From: Coccinella septempunctata
Taxonomy: Eukaryota; Arthropoda; Insecta; Coleoptera; Coccinellidae
Length of the DNA: 64,000 nucleotides
Assembly (NCBI RefSeq): GCF_907165205.1
Contig: NC_058191.1
Location: 22,338,064 to 22,402,063, forward strand
Reading direction: 5' to 3'
Shown: positions 1 through 12,232 of the stretch, in pieces
How the letters are laid out: each line of letters opens with the position of its first letter
Position numbering within the stretch: position 1 is the stretch's first letter
Notes under the pieces: generated by a model
Databases searched by the model: none
The model's input: only the letters and a program-made list of their open reading frames with translations
Told to the model about the DNA's origin: nothing
Position numbers and translations under genes: made by a program

Positions 1-382
1 TCATTTTATTTATTTATTTCGACGATAAAGCATAATTAAAAACAATGTAACATAAAAAGAATAAACTTAAATTAAATGTTCTACGTGGCCTACTCCGACT
101 TCTATGCCTTTTCTAATTATTTTAATAAAGGACTTTCGAACGTCAAAGAAAATTTTATTCTGTCCACTTATAAAAATTCAACTTTAATGCCCTCTATCTT
201 TTCCCACAGCAATATTTTATTGAGGTATATTTGGTTCTATCGCCATATTCTGGTCCAAACAATCTGCCCTTATCCTATGTCCCAATAGTTATGAATCACT
301 CTGTATAACTTCGTTAACGTCAGTTTCAAGACCATGGGTCTACCGCGTAAAAGTGTTTCATTTACGCTAGTAGGAAAAATAT

Positions 383-510
383 TGTTCCTAACTCATGTGG
401 AAAGTGCCTTTTACGCACTCGACAGCTTAACCAAACTCCGCTCCTTGTCTATCGGTCAACTGCAGTCTCTTGCGGAAAAGTATCACTTTCCACACTTGTT
501 GTTAGGAAAA
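383..510. repeat. short imperfect inverted repeat, dispersed
   Basis: The left end reads GTTCCTAAC then GGAAAGTG. The right end reads CACTTTCC then GTTAGGAA, its reverse complement. A related block (GCGGAAAGTATCACTTTC) occurs at about 6313-6362. This is a small mobile-type repeat with no coding sequence. No target duplication could be assigned. Confidence 0.45.
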
Positions 511-2550
511 TAAAATTTTTATTATTTCTATGGTCATTTAAGTATAGTGGAAAATAATTCACTGAAATGTTTAGATATTTATAAAAATTATACTAACTAC
601 ACAGTACCTATCAATTATTGATGTTGTACGAAAATATAAAGAAAGAAAGGGGGAAGATATCCGAACACAAATTTCGTTTCATCCAATAATTAAAAGGACC
701 TCCAATCGTTTCAAGATTATGAGAAAATAGGTTCGGGGCAGAGATACTAGTTGTCGATGTTATCCTTCTATGATTCTACCAATTAATATTACAAATTAAT
801 AACGCATTCTGAAAAAATCCCTTCCCAAATTGGATGCTAATTCATGAGTACTATTTTGAGACCAAAATACATTAATTATCTTCCGTTATCGTTTATTCAT
901 AATAATTCGATAGAACTGGGGGGTCATCCTGTGTTATCTGGCTATGATTTCAGTTTCGGAAAGTGACTCAAGGAAAGAAAATTCGTCCAGGCTCAGTTAC
1001 TAGCTCTAGCGCAATCATATCGAATATTATTTTTTTCTTAATAGTTCTTGGCGCCGCGATGCAATCATGTGATTGAGATTGGACGATTCAACTTCGACAA
1101 AGGAGAAGCGAATCTACTTAATAGGAGATTAAGGCATTCTTTTGAATAACAAACAAAAACAGAACGGGGAAGGTTATTGACATTGTGAATTGTTCTTCCG
1201 TTTGGTCTGTTGGCATGTGAAATTGTTGAATGTTATGTTCGAAAGGGAATGTCCTAAATTTTACAGGCAATAAAGAGATTAGTTTGCCGAAAATGTCCAA
1301 CGATTAGGCAATTTACCTAATCTACTTTCTGCACTTCTTCGTCCTCTGAGGTTTTAGGTTACTTCTTTCCTCGCTCGGTACTTATTCTTTCTGGTATATT
1401 GAAATAAATGAAAAAATATTTATGAGAGATCATTTCATTCTATGAAAGGTCATTGGTTAGTTGAATTCTCTCGCAGGACTCAGAGAATTTCGCTAATATT
1501 CAGCTTTTGCATTCGAACTCTTCAGCATCAATACGACTGCAACAATATTGGATCAAAAACCAGATAAAAGGCCTACCGATTGAGAACACACTCAAAAAAA
1601 CTGAAAAATATTTCAACATTGAATTGGCGGATAGTGAGCTCCAGTTTCTTTGTCCAGGAGTGCAAAAAATAATTTGAGGAAATTAATGTGCAAAACGCAA
1701 AGTGCACACAATTTTATTTGCATATGAAAAAAATTCTTATATTTCACAATAATCTTTTTCTATACACAGAACAAATGGATGGATGTCCCTGAAAGTTTTT
1801 TGGTACAGTGTTTTTCACGTGAGCAGGTTTCTGGATGTTGTGAGTGTTGTGATTCATTCATGAAGCAAAATTGAAAAGTGAACGATCAGTTCTCAGTATT
1901 TTTCAAGGGTTATCCTGAAGTGCTATCATAAAAACTATCGAACATGGAAAGTTATTACAGAAAACCCATTGTTTATCGAAAATCTTGCAGATTATACTGG
2001 TGTTTCGAATTGAATGGAATAGAGACAATTTCTGTCTATTGATTCTTTCATTTAAACTTCCGAATGCATCAAATCTTTTATTTTATGAATGTTCATTCAA
2101 TAAGCACGTGAATATAATGGTGTTAAAGTAAAACATTTTTTATTAATCACGTGTTAAACCTAAATTAATTTTTCTCCTAGATATTATGATATTTTTATCG
2201 GCCAATAAACACAAAATAAATTTCAAGAAATAATTTAAAAACACAACTTCAAACGAAAAACGTATGAGAAATCATGGCATAATGGTTATAAGTTTCAAGT
2301 GTTGAAATGGGCATTTACTAACTGACAATGATAAGTACAAAAATCGCCAAAATGTCTTTGGGTATTTACAAACATTTCCCTCGTTATTCTAGCACTTTTG
2401 AAACGCCGATTTCTAGAAGATTGATTTATGTATAACATATGGTTGATGAAAAATGTTTCAAATTGAGCCGACAATAAAAAAAAAGTAATAGTATAGGTAC
2501 ATACACTCTCCATAACTTTGTGGGCGACCTGTATAATCCATTCTCTTCCA
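511..2550. other. no gene recognised
   Basis: AT-rich sequence with only short ORFs (the longest about 99 codons, minus strand near 2295-2594) that show no recognisable motif. I see no splice-linked coding pattern and no clear terminal repeats. Confidence 0.5.
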
Positions 2551-3235
2551 TTAAAAGCGCTCGGTTGGCCATGAAAATTTGACACATTCCACATTGTATA
2601 ACACGAAAATATAAGGTTATGATGTTTATCAAAATATTTTTGGGTTTTAAATCATTGCTTTGTTGTCCATTCTACGTAAAAGTCTCATTATTTACGTATT
2701 TCTAGCAATGTGAATTTACGTCAGAAAGTGAATGAATTCGAAAATCTGTGCTGTGATGAACATAACGTTTATATAAACTGATTGAAAGGATTCCTCATCT
2801 AGTTATTTGCATGAAAATGCTAAGAAACCAGTTTTTAAATAATGAATTTTATTCAATTTTTCCATGAAAGAAAATTCAATTATTGACACAAAATATGCAA
2901 CCGCTTGAGAAGGGTTAATGTTTGTTATTTTCACTGGCTAAAGGTTGTTGAAATCAAAAAAGCAACCCAAAGATGAAATGCATCTAATGCAGTGGTAGGG
3001 AATGGGTATCTCTCAAAAGAATCAATGGACAATTAGAAGAATATTGAATTCTTCAACAAAAATCATCTTGTATTAATGAAAGTCCAAAAAACTAAGTAGT
3101 ATGTAGTTAAAGGAAGTTCTAAGGCAATGAGAACTTCACCTTCAATAAAACAATTTCAAATGAATTAACAATTGACAGGACAACTGGCTCATATTTATGG
3201 CTGTTTATCTTGAGTACTTTAATAAACAATGATAA
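2551..3235 (+). repeat. dispersed repeat, copy A (family of the 31.6-36.3 kb palindrome)
   Basis: It begins around GCTCGGTTGGCCATGAAAAT and ends near TTTATGGCTGTTTATCTTGA. The same ordered blocks recur at about 31640-32246 in the same orientation and at about 35590-36250 inverted: GTTTTAAATCA, CTACGTAAAAGTCTCA, AATTATTGACACA, AATTAACAATT, GGACAACTGG. The blocks differ by many substitutions and small gaps, so these are old copies. No coding sequence is visible. At 31.6-36.3 kb two copies face each other as arms of a palindrome, so this may be a solitary arm or one half of such an element. Confidence 0.7.
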
Positions 3236-3751
3236 TAATATATGATGATCGTGCAATATATGTGATTTGAAAATATCGCGGAAACACACAGAACTTTGAC
3301 TTTATATATGAGGAAATTGAGTACAGTTATTCGCACTTGTAACATAAGGATAAGAAAATGAAAATTAGGAAATTGAAAAACCAAAATTGTCTCTCAACCT
3401 AATTATTTAAATAAATTAATGAACAAGTTGACTTCAATAAATATTTCTAATCTCGAAAAAACTTCGCGACATTGTTTTTTTTTTAAATCAAATAGCATTT
3501 ATTTGACCGTATATCAAATTTCCCAAAAATGCAACACTTTGAAACAAAAATTTCATTCCAACCAAGTCTGGAGACGACTTCAAGACATTTTTCCAAGAAA
3601 TAGAAAAAGAAATAGATTCGCTAGAATTATCAAAAATAACATGAAGTTGGCCTTCTTCATAAGATAATATTAACTCAGCTCAAGAATAAGCACTGTTTTT
3701 TTTTAACAATGTATTACTCAATAACTCACTCTGCGAATTCAATGTCGCCAT
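3236..3751. other. no gene recognised
   Basis: AT-rich spacer between a dispersed repeat and a TTAA-flanked element. An 82-codon ORF (3419-3667) is rich in Lys, Asn and Phe and has no recognisable motif. Confidence 0.45.
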
Positions 3752-3755
3752 TTAA

Positions 3756-4215
3756 GGGGAAGTAGTACATACGATTCGAGACCAAGACGATCGACATTGG
3801 TTGCTTCACGGATGTTATCCCAAATACGAAAATGTGTCACATCTTTGAGCAGCCTGGATTACGTACCGAGTCAGTTGAAAAGTAGAAATCACCACGTGAG
3901 AGGTAATATTAGGAATATTGAATACTTTTCAGTTATTTCTGAATTTCAGCGTAATTTTGGCATATATCGCTATGAAAATCTCTGCAATATGATACGCCGA
4001 TGTCACTCTGTCGTTTTATTGACACTAAATTTCAAGTTTTTTTTTCTTATAAAAAAATAAAAAAAAAAATAAAAAAAAGAGACGGGGTGACATCAAGACG
4101 TCCTTTATCTTCAATATTAAAGAAAATTCAAGGCTTTACGTACAAAATTGAAAGCGTAAATTAGGAACTAGTGAATGCCGTTTTTGAATGAAGATTCTTG
4201 AGGTATTACTTCCCC
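3756..4215. mobile_element. short non-autonomous element with TTAA target duplication (piggyBac-like)
   Basis: The ends are GGGGAAGTAGTAC on the left and its near-complement GTATTACTTCCCC on the right. TTAA lies immediately outside both ends (3752-3755 and 4216-4219). A TTAA duplication is the hallmark of piggyBac-type transposases; the assignment rests on that and on the G-run ends. The 460-bp interior has no transposase. Its 87-codon ORF includes a poly(A)-rich tract and shows no motif. Confidence 0.6.
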
Positions 4216-4219
4216 TTAA

Positions 4220-4937
4220 GTATTTGGAGTGAAATCCAATTTCCCCTCTGTAGAATACTGAGGAATCGGCTTATATAGGTACTTCAGAATACTCTTCATT
4301 ATGCCTTGAAGAATATACATATTTCAGGTAAGTAGAAACGCCTACAATTTATAGATTCTCTAGAAAAATTTTCAATCAATTTTCTTCAAATAATAGCCCC
4401 CAAATTACTTCGATGTCTGAAAAGAGTATGACATTCTTTATCCTCTCTTCTGGAAGAATAACGTTCCCGCATATAACTTACGAAGTGAATCATACCAGCA
4501 TCTATAAAATAGGTGTTCGCCCACCTACACCCTTTGCGGTCTCCATGCGTTCGTTGTTCATTAACCAATTCATTTCGTCTGCAACATAGTTTGGAAGGTC
4601 GACTTGGCCTATGGGGGAATCGGTCTATGGTCGTAATATAGTTATACTAAACATCGGAGACACAGTGAACCCGCATCCCTTATAATTAGTGTACTGTCAT
4701 AAATAAGAAATTTGACGTGTGAATCTGCCAAAGTATTTATTATGCCTTCATTAGGAATATTACTTTTTTCTACAAGCGTGTGCGTTCAACCTTTTTTCCG
4801 CACGCATCTCAAGATGCAAAGAATCACTTTCTCGCACGCAAATATTACAGAGTGTATTAAATTCTGTCATGTCTCTATGCACCGAACGCCAACAATGAAA
4901 CCCATGATAACGGCATGCAGAATTACTTCTCTCATTA
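4220..4937. other. no gene recognised
   Basis: AT-rich spacer. Two short ORFs overlap here on opposite strands and neither resembles a protein family I know. Confidence 0.45.
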
Positions 4938-4939
4938 TA

Positions 4940-6226
4940 CAGGGTTAGAACTATTTAGAGGGAGACTACTGGGATATCGAAAACCGTTATAAATACAGAG
5001 TAGCTTAAATTACAAAAAAGTTGCGTTATGATGATGAGTGGGTTGGTGTAAGCAGTTCCAAAATATCTCTGATGGTTCCTGAGATATCTCGAGAAAACTG
5101 AAAATCAAGATTATCATTTCATTTTTCTTCATAACTCATTTGTTTTTGGACATAATTACACGAAATTCGGTGTGTAATCATAATTCTTATAGAGTCATTC
5201 GGGGTAACTGAGCGCAGTGGGTAAGTGTGCGCAGTGCGTAGGTATATCTCGACTATGCAATGTATGAAAGAGGGATTCATTTGGGTGAAGCAAGGGCGCA
5301 GAATCGCCATATTAGTTTTTCATAGGAGTGCGCCGTGCGACGTTTCCTTAACTTTTTATTTGCAATCAATCAAATTCACTAGTTTTCTTGTTAATTTTTA
5401 GCAGCCAGGTTCCGAGTCCGACAGTGTTAAACAATATTTTATTCGATCATGCGCATATTAATCTAAATATATAATAAAAAATTTCAGGTTCTCTTAGCTG
5501 GTCAACTCTATAAGAAAGTCAATTCAAATTTTGGCTTACTGGGGAAAGTGTGCGCGGGTAAGTGTGCGCATAGATTCATTATATGGGCATCAGTTCAGTG
5601 AGGAATAAATTATGACATTGTTGGTTTTCTTGGTTAAGACTCTATCAATATTGTCCTATTTGTTCAGAAAAATATGAAAAGCCACGAACAGGGGAATGTA
5701 TCAAGTGTTGTGTTCACCAGGAATGGTGACACGAAAAATAATGCACTGCTTGTAAAAAGGCGCTTCTGTATTGACAATAAACAGCATTTCTCAAATTTTT
5801 TAACATTTTGTTGACATTATTTTGTAATTTGTTTTGATTGTGTGGTTCACTAAGTAATGCGTTCACTTACCCGTGAGGGTGCGCACACTTACCCGCAATA
5901 CGGGCCATGTAAACGCACTCCGACTTTCTCTATTAAATTTTTTTTTTTGCGAAAAAAAAAGTTTTTGTTTGTTTGCTTTTTGATGTTTTTTTATAGATTA
6001 GAAAATTCTCTATCTTATGAATATGTTTTAATTTTCCTAGCTTCAACATTTGAATTTGAAACAGGTTATGGCTTGAAAGGCAAAAGTGCGCACAGTTGCC
6101 CCGAATGACTCTATAGCGATTATACTGGTGTACGGTGTACTACTTTTTTGTAATTCAAGCCATCCTTCATTTTTAACGGTTATTATTTATATTCCTGTAG
6201 TCAGCCTCTAAATAGTTCTAACCCTG
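4940..6226. mobile_element. outer TA-flanked inverted-repeat element, interrupted
   Basis: The left end CAGGGTTAGAACTATTTAGA and the right end TCTAAATAGTTCTAACCCTG are perfect inverted repeats. Imperfect complementarity continues inward for about 100 bp (for example TTACAAAAAAGT and ACTTTTTTGTAA). TA lies outside both ends (4938-4939 and 6227-6228). Without the inner 920-bp element this is a non-coding element of roughly 365 bp. The CAGGG-type end and TA duplication suggest the Tc1/mariner group of short elements. Confidence 0.75.
5192..6111. mobile_element. inner TA-flanked element with GTGCGCAC/GGGTAAGTG words
   Basis: The left end GAGTCATTCGGGG matches the complement of the right end CCCCGAATGACTC. 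TA lies outside both ends (5190-5191, 6112-6113). The words GGGTAAGTGTGCGC and their complement recur inside, near 5218, 5560-5575 and 5868-5900, as well as at the ends. No transposase is visible; the 83-codon ORF at 5857-6108 is a by-product of these words. It interrupts the 4940-6226 element, so it is the younger of the two. Confidence 0.75.
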
Positions 6227-6228
6227 TA

Positions 6229-6774
6229 CATGAATTAATCAAATCAAATTTGATTTGTTACGTAAAATGGATATATTTATACATATATTTCAAGCGCTTG
6301 TAGAAAAAAAATGTTCATAACTCTTGCGGAAAGTATCACTTTCTGCACTTGATAGGAACATAACTATTTTCAGTCAATAGAGTAGATACTCAACAATTTC
6401 CGCAATCAAGCATGAGCAGATTCATCAAGTCTACTTGGTGGTTTCCTCGATCATTTTGATTCATATCTCGGTTTTCCAAAAAGCCACCAAAGGACGGTTT
6501 TTGTTGCTTTCTCAAATTCGTGTGAAAAAGAAATTTCGAGAAGTTTTTTGGCAGTGGTAATCTTACGATTAAGCGAAAACCACTCATACTTCAGGATATG
6601 GAAGCTCAGATTAAGAAATTAGACACTTGAAGCTAATGGATTTTTCCTTGCTATTCAAGTTGAAAATTTTGAATTTTGAAGAAATTTTTGTGGTCTCAGT
6701 TTTTTCACTAGATTATATAATTCGAAATTCGGTGTAAGTTGAAAAATACAACCATTTTTTTCAACTCCGAACTG
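6229..6774. other. no gene recognised
   Basis: Contains the short GGAAAGTATCACTTTC block near 6330 (see 383-510) and otherwise AT-rich sequence. A 65-codon minus-strand ORF (6390-6587) shows no known motif. Confidence 0.45.
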
Positions 6775-6776
6775 TA

Positions 6777-7152
6777 CAGGGTGGGCAAAATTCGTTGTCT
6801 ACTGAGGGGATATCGAGAACTAAAAGAACTAGAAGAAAAAGGATGACACATTTCCGAGCTATTTTTCAGAGAAACAAAGAATGGTGAAAGGAATCTTTTG
6901 TCAGTAGATTCTACGTATAAAAGTGCCTTAGAAGGTTTAAGTTTAAGATCTGTAACTTCAAAGACAAAAAAGTTATGAAAACATTTGGAAATCGTCAAAA
7001 TCTCATTTTTTGCTAATAACTCAAAAACGAAGAATCGTAGGAGGCTATAGTTTTTACCATTCTTTGTTTCTCTGGAAATGTGGCATCCATTTTCTTCTGG
7101 CTTTTATAGTTTTCGAGATCTCCTCAGTTGACAACGAATTTATCCCACCCTT
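6777..7152. mobile_element. 376-bp snapback element, TA-flanked
   Basis: The left arm starts CAGGGTGGGCAAAATTCGTT. The right arm ends AACGAATTTATCCCACCCTT, its near-complement. The arms remain complementary for about 110 bp (the AACAAAGAATGG block near 6874 faces CCATTCTTTGTT near 7057). TA lies outside both ends (6775-6776, 7153-7154). It is non-coding and can fold into one long hairpin. Confidence 0.75.
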
Positions 7153-7296
7153 TACATTATTATGTATTATTTGTATTTTTTTGTAAATCCTGGAAAAATA
7201 AAGACCTGATTATTGCAAATTATCGAAATGCTTCCTTGAAAACTGAACTGCGACAAGTGAATTCGTTGAGATATTTTTATATACCTCATCCAGAGC

Positions 7297-8354
7297 TATT
7301 TGAAGAACAGACCTCAGACTGTAAGGGACGTGATAAATGGTAAAAAATATCAGTCCTCACCAAACAACACTGGTGTACCACAAGGAAGATTCTTGGGACC
7401 ATTGCTCTTTTTAATTTACGTTAATGATCTTCCTTCAGTGCTGCGTGATTATATCTTTGAGATACTTTTTGTGACGCTTGTATCTTTTGCTGATGATACT
7501 AATGTTATTATGAGGTCCCCGTCTTTTGTGTCTACTCTGGAGATGGTTCAAACAATTCTGGATGATATACAGGACTGGTGCAGCAAAAATCATCTTATGT
7601 TGAACGTGGCCAAAACAGAATGCATAATTTTCAATACAGATAGATCTACAGCCGCAATCCCACACAGTATAAATGAACATATTACTGTTTCCACCTCTGA
7701 AAAGGGAGTTTATCTGGACAATCACGTAAAATGGAAGTGTTACATTGACAATCTTGTGAAAAAACTAAACTCTGTTGAATATTCAGTGCGTGTTCTCAAA
7801 ACAAGAATACTTCAAAAATTGTATATTTTTCCAACTATCAATCTCTATTAGGATATGGCATAATTTTCTGGGGAGGAAGCTCCACTTCTGAATTAGTATT
7901 TCTGAGGCAAGAATCTATGTTTAGAACTTTGTTGAATTTAGGTTACAGGGAGTCATGTAGTGGTCACTTCAGAGAACATAATTTACCGACACTATATGGT
8001 TTATATATTTATAGAGTTCTTGTCTTCAAGTGTCTTCATCCTCACTATTCTGAGGATTATAGAAATGTCAACTCAAGGACTAGAAAAAAACGATCCTTTC
8101 TTTTATCCCTATCATAGCTTGACAATAACAGAGAGGTCTCCTCTTTATCTGGCAATAAAATTAATGAATGCACTACCTAAAGTGATAAAGGAAATAAAAG
8201 ATGTTAAAATTTTCAAGAAAACCCTGTAGAACCATATTCATTGTCTGAATTTTTTTTTTGTAAGTAAATGTTTGTTTGACGAATTTCAATTTTATTGTAT
8301 TTGTACAATAATTCTTGATTTGAATAAATATCTATCTATCTATCTATCTATCTA
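7297..8354 (+). pseudogene. non-LTR retrotransposon RT relic (CR1/L2-like), TATC tail
   Basis: The reverse-transcriptase region is readable from about 7297. A GVPQG motif is followed by LGPLLFLIYVNDLP, then the catalytic FADDTNV block and a later KTEC block. These are RT motifs of the CR1/Jockey superfamily. The first frame stays open to 7851 and then shifts. The C-terminal block (NALPKVIKEI, FKKTL) is readable near 8160-8229 in another frame. There is no endonuclease and no 5' half, so it is 5'-truncated. The 3' end runs into a TATC microsatellite (8329-8354), as expected of CR1/L2-type tails. It is dead by truncation and frameshifts. Confidence 0.8.
8329..8354. repeat. TATC microsatellite
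   Basis: About six tandem TATC units directly after the RT relic. The position suggests it is the retrotransposon's 3' tail rather than an independent repeat. Confidence 0.85.
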
Positions 8355-8356
8355 TA

Positions 8357-10483
8357 ATTAAAAAAATATGCTATAAGCATAAGAAGATATTGAACGATAT
8401 ATTTCAGTGCTGTGTATTCTCCTACCTATATATATTTTTTGAATGAAAATAGATTGTTCGCTCAACACAATGAAATCTAGGGATATCAAACATACAAAGA
8501 CGACCTTTGTGGCGAAGCCATCAGAAGTTCGCCGGCAACTAGACAATGAATATTTGAGCAAAAACTGTGATATAAATTGGTATCGTATTTATAAACTTGT
8601 TATGTGGATTTATTTAATGAACAAAATGACAAATACTTGAAATATTATAGTCAAATAAACTATCATTCAATCCCTCTGAGAGATCATTAATCAAATATTT
8701 TAATAGTCGGCGAATTCTTTTATGAAAAAGCGAGCTCGATGGTAAAAAGGACTCGTTGATGGAGGAGACTCCATGTTCTTTATTCGGATTCTCGGGAATA
8801 ATTTCTACAACTTCTATAACTATAATTTGGCCCTTATGAAACTAGTACTTAATGGTACCTGTCAGAATCCCATGAAAAATGACTCGTCAACATTGATCCT
8901 ATCGGCTGGAATTCTTTTTAGGTTGGAAAAAAAGGAGATTTCACAATACTTATCGGTAACGGGTTTGAAAAATAATTCTCACGTAGATATCTATTAAGCA
9001 GATTCTGTAGAGGATTTTGGAAAAATCTCATATATCTATGGGCGAACCTATCGACAGAAGGTTGTGGTTGTGTTTCTCATATCGATTGAATGTTGTGGAC
9101 TTTCTCATATCGATTATTTGTCAGGTAAAACTGAATGCGCAGTAAACCACCAAAAAGGGAAACATTATGCTCAAAGACTTAAACGTACCTAGAATGTTTT
9201 TTTATCCACTACACTGTGTTTTTATGCAGAAGAATGGCGTCATAATATTTAAAAAAAAGTTTTGTTTTACTCCGACTCTGATGTCGAAATCTTGCTAAAT
9301 AACTATATGCCGACTCACTTCTGCTTTTTTTAACGAATATTGAAATTCATATGTAGGTATTCGTTTCCACATGTGTGGTGAATGTCATCTCATACATAAT
9401 CATGTACACAGGGTGTTCTTTAATACTGTTTGGGGTTTTGTTATCAACTGTTCATAACAAGATACGAAAACCTCAAACTTGGCGTTCCATAAGGACTTGG
9501 ATGATTTTTATATGCCGTATGTTTTATTAGAAAAACTTGTTTTTCATATGTAGGTACAGGATGCTCAGTAAGGATATTTCAATCGACAAGGACCATTTTT
9601 TACACTTAGTGTTCTTTCAGTTTTCTCATTATGAAGAGGTCGTTTCAATGATAAGAAAACTGATACCCATAGGCCATAATGATAGGGCAAAGGATAGCAA
9701 GAAACGTTATTTGCTTGATTTTTCGGATTCACTAAGGGTATAGTTTACAACGGGTGAGTTCTTGATAGGTCTTTCTAGTTATTATTTTCTGCGATGGCTT
9801 CCTTGAGCTGAAGCTTCTGTGATGTCATCTATCTGTCCACATACACAAGGTGTTGTGTGATTTTATGTATGATTGTATTGATATGTACAGGCTTTCAATT
9901 CAGATGCAGGAAATTTTGGGTAGTCTGAATCAGCATTTGAAATATATCTTCATCTTAATTATATTTGTTAAGCGATATAGGATGTTTTACGTTTTATGTC
10001 TTCTGTCAAAAACTTCCAATCGCCATAACCCTTGAACGCCTTCAATCTTCATGAATTTTCATTAAAATTTCCGTAAATGAGTAGGTATAGGGCAATGACT
10101 TGTTCATAGCAAAGTCCGCAATGAGAAATCTTGTACATCTTGTAAAACACTCTGTGCATGAAATTTTCAAAAAGCAACATTTTTATGCGAATTCACACTG
10201 AAAACTCTTCCAAACAAACCAATTGTTAATACGAGCACACTTCGTATCAATATTTTATGTACATATCTATTATTAAATTTCGGAAATTTTCAATTTATAA
10301 TAAACAAGGACTTTGCATATCCGACTAATGCGTTGATATATATTGAAATGAATTAAATTTCTCAGGAAAAAATTTTTAGGAATGCATCGCATTTCAGCTG
10401 AATAACATAGATTTTTTTGTATTTTTTTTTACATTACCTATAAGAGTTTTTAGAAAAAATTAACGGTATTCCTTAATTGAAGA
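8357..10483. other. no gene recognised
   Basis: AT-rich sequence with ORFs below 90 codons and no family motif. A lone CAGGGTGTTCTTTAAT near 9410 looks like one end of a TA-type short element, but no opposite end was found. TTTCTCATATCGATT occurs twice within about 40 bp near 9075-9115. Confidence 0.45.
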
Positions 10484-11030
10484 AACAAACGAAGAGGGGA
10501 GATTCCTCAAGTAATTTTAAGAAACAAAGTCCCATAAACACGGGATTGCAAACGTTTCGTTTTCGAAAAAAAAGGAGTGACAATTTGGACTTTCCTTAGG
10601 ATTTCGAGAGAATCGTTCAAAATTTTTTTCTCGAAATCGGTTACACATACGACAAAACTACAAGAGACCATAAATTTTAGTATATCCAACAACAAAGCTC
10701 CTTCTTATATTTTTTGAAATTAACAGTGGTTCACCAAAAAAAAGTTCTGGAGGAAAACAGGTGACAGTGTTCCAGAAAAAATATCAACCTGTAGATTTGC
10801 TATCGAAATTGGCATGTCACATGGTGTGAACTATCAATTATAATATTTATGCCGAATTTCAGTTGAATATCTTGTGAAGTGTAGATACAATAAGAAATAA
10901 ACTTGAAAAAAATTCTTACTGTAACACCCTGTATCTCGAAAACGAATCGTTTACGTTTGCAGTTCTATGTCCTTGATATTTTTTTTCTCAAAATTATTCA
11001 AGGAATCTCCCCTTTTCGTCTGTACCTCAC
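10484..11030. mobile_element. inverted-repeat element (AAGRGGAGATTCC ends)
   Basis: The left block GAGGGGAGATTCCTCAAGTA faces the right block GGAATCTCCCCTTTTCGTC. Further inward, TTGCAAACGTTTCGTTTTCG (about 10547) faces CGAAAACGAATCGTTTACG (about 10936). The arms are about 100 bp and imperfect. No coding sequence is visible and no clear target duplication was assigned. An ACACCCTGTATCTCG string near 10924 lies inside the right arm. Confidence 0.5.
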
Positions 11031-11499
11031 CTCGTCTGTACAATTTAGTATATTATCTCCGAGAATGTTTTCAGACGAATGACGTATAGATACATAGTGA
11101 TGGTAGCAGAATCAATGATTTTATGGAAAAAAAGGGACCATATCTACAATTTTTGAAATGGCACAATATATTTCGAGAGGAATGTACTTCCAACGTGATG
11201 GAATTGGTGCGAATTCGAATGGACATGGTAGAGAAGAACTCTATGACTGGCCTGCAAAAACGGCAGATTTGACCTACATGCTTATATTATTTCCTGTAGG
11301 CTGTAAGGACACTTGAAAAATATAGTTTAATCTGAAGAAATCGTAGATGAGGAGCAACTGATTCAAATAATAAAGAATGCTGTACCACATTCACAAGGGG
11401 GTAGAAAGTGTTAAGAAGAGATGGGGGTATTTTCGAAAACGAATCATGATTCTTTCTTGAAAATCAATAAACTCACATGAATGAAATCAAGCATATATT

Positions 11500-12050
11500 T
11501 TATGTTGGCGGGAAGGCATTAAAAAAAAGTTTTGATGCTACGTCTTTGATTGAAAGGGGTAGAAAAAGCCACCCCTATGCCTTGTTTCACAAGAAACTTT
11601 TCTCGATATGCATATTTTACAATAAAGAAATTAATTTTGGATAACTTGATTCATTCTCAGAAAATAAGATCTGTAATGTGATGTAATGTAATGTGTAATT
11701 TCGTTTTGAAATTCTCGGTTTTTGAGAGAAAAAATAATTTATCATCATGATAGCGTGATCAGTTATAGAGGGTGGAATTATTTACGAACTGGAATGTAGG
11801 TATCTAGTAAGCGGATCTCATTTTTGTTATGACAACTGATTAGTTTTGATTAACTTTGATTCAGTAACCGTTATTATTATTAACGGTCAAAAACTATTTA
11901 AAATAATTTTTTTTTTGTAAAATATGGATAGGGAAGAAAGTTTCTTGCGAAACAATGTGAAAGGGTGGCTTTTTCTAGCCCTTCCAATCATAGAGGAACA
12001 GCACCAAAAAATTTGTTGAATGCATAGTCGCCCGAGTTAAATATCTGCTC
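11500..12050. mobile_element. degenerate inverted-repeat element
   Basis: GTAGAAAAAGCCACCCCTAT (about 11570) faces GGGTGGCTTTTTCTAGCC (about 11965). CAAGAAACTTTTC (about 11590) faces GAAAGTTTCTTGCG (about 11937). The arms are roughly 90-100 bp and divergent, and the exact ends are uncertain. The sequence is non-coding. Confidence 0.45.
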
Positions 12051-12232
12051 AATTTAATTCTTGTCAGTTTTTCGATTTAAAAAAAAAAATTAAAAATAGC
12101 TTTTCTGGCGCTATTTTTAGGGTGCTGTAATAAACCGGGGAGCTCAGAAAAGAAATTTTTACATTGAAAATCCACCCTATTTTTTGACAAGGTATCATCC
12201 CGTAAATTTTTTCGCAATCACTATACCCATAC

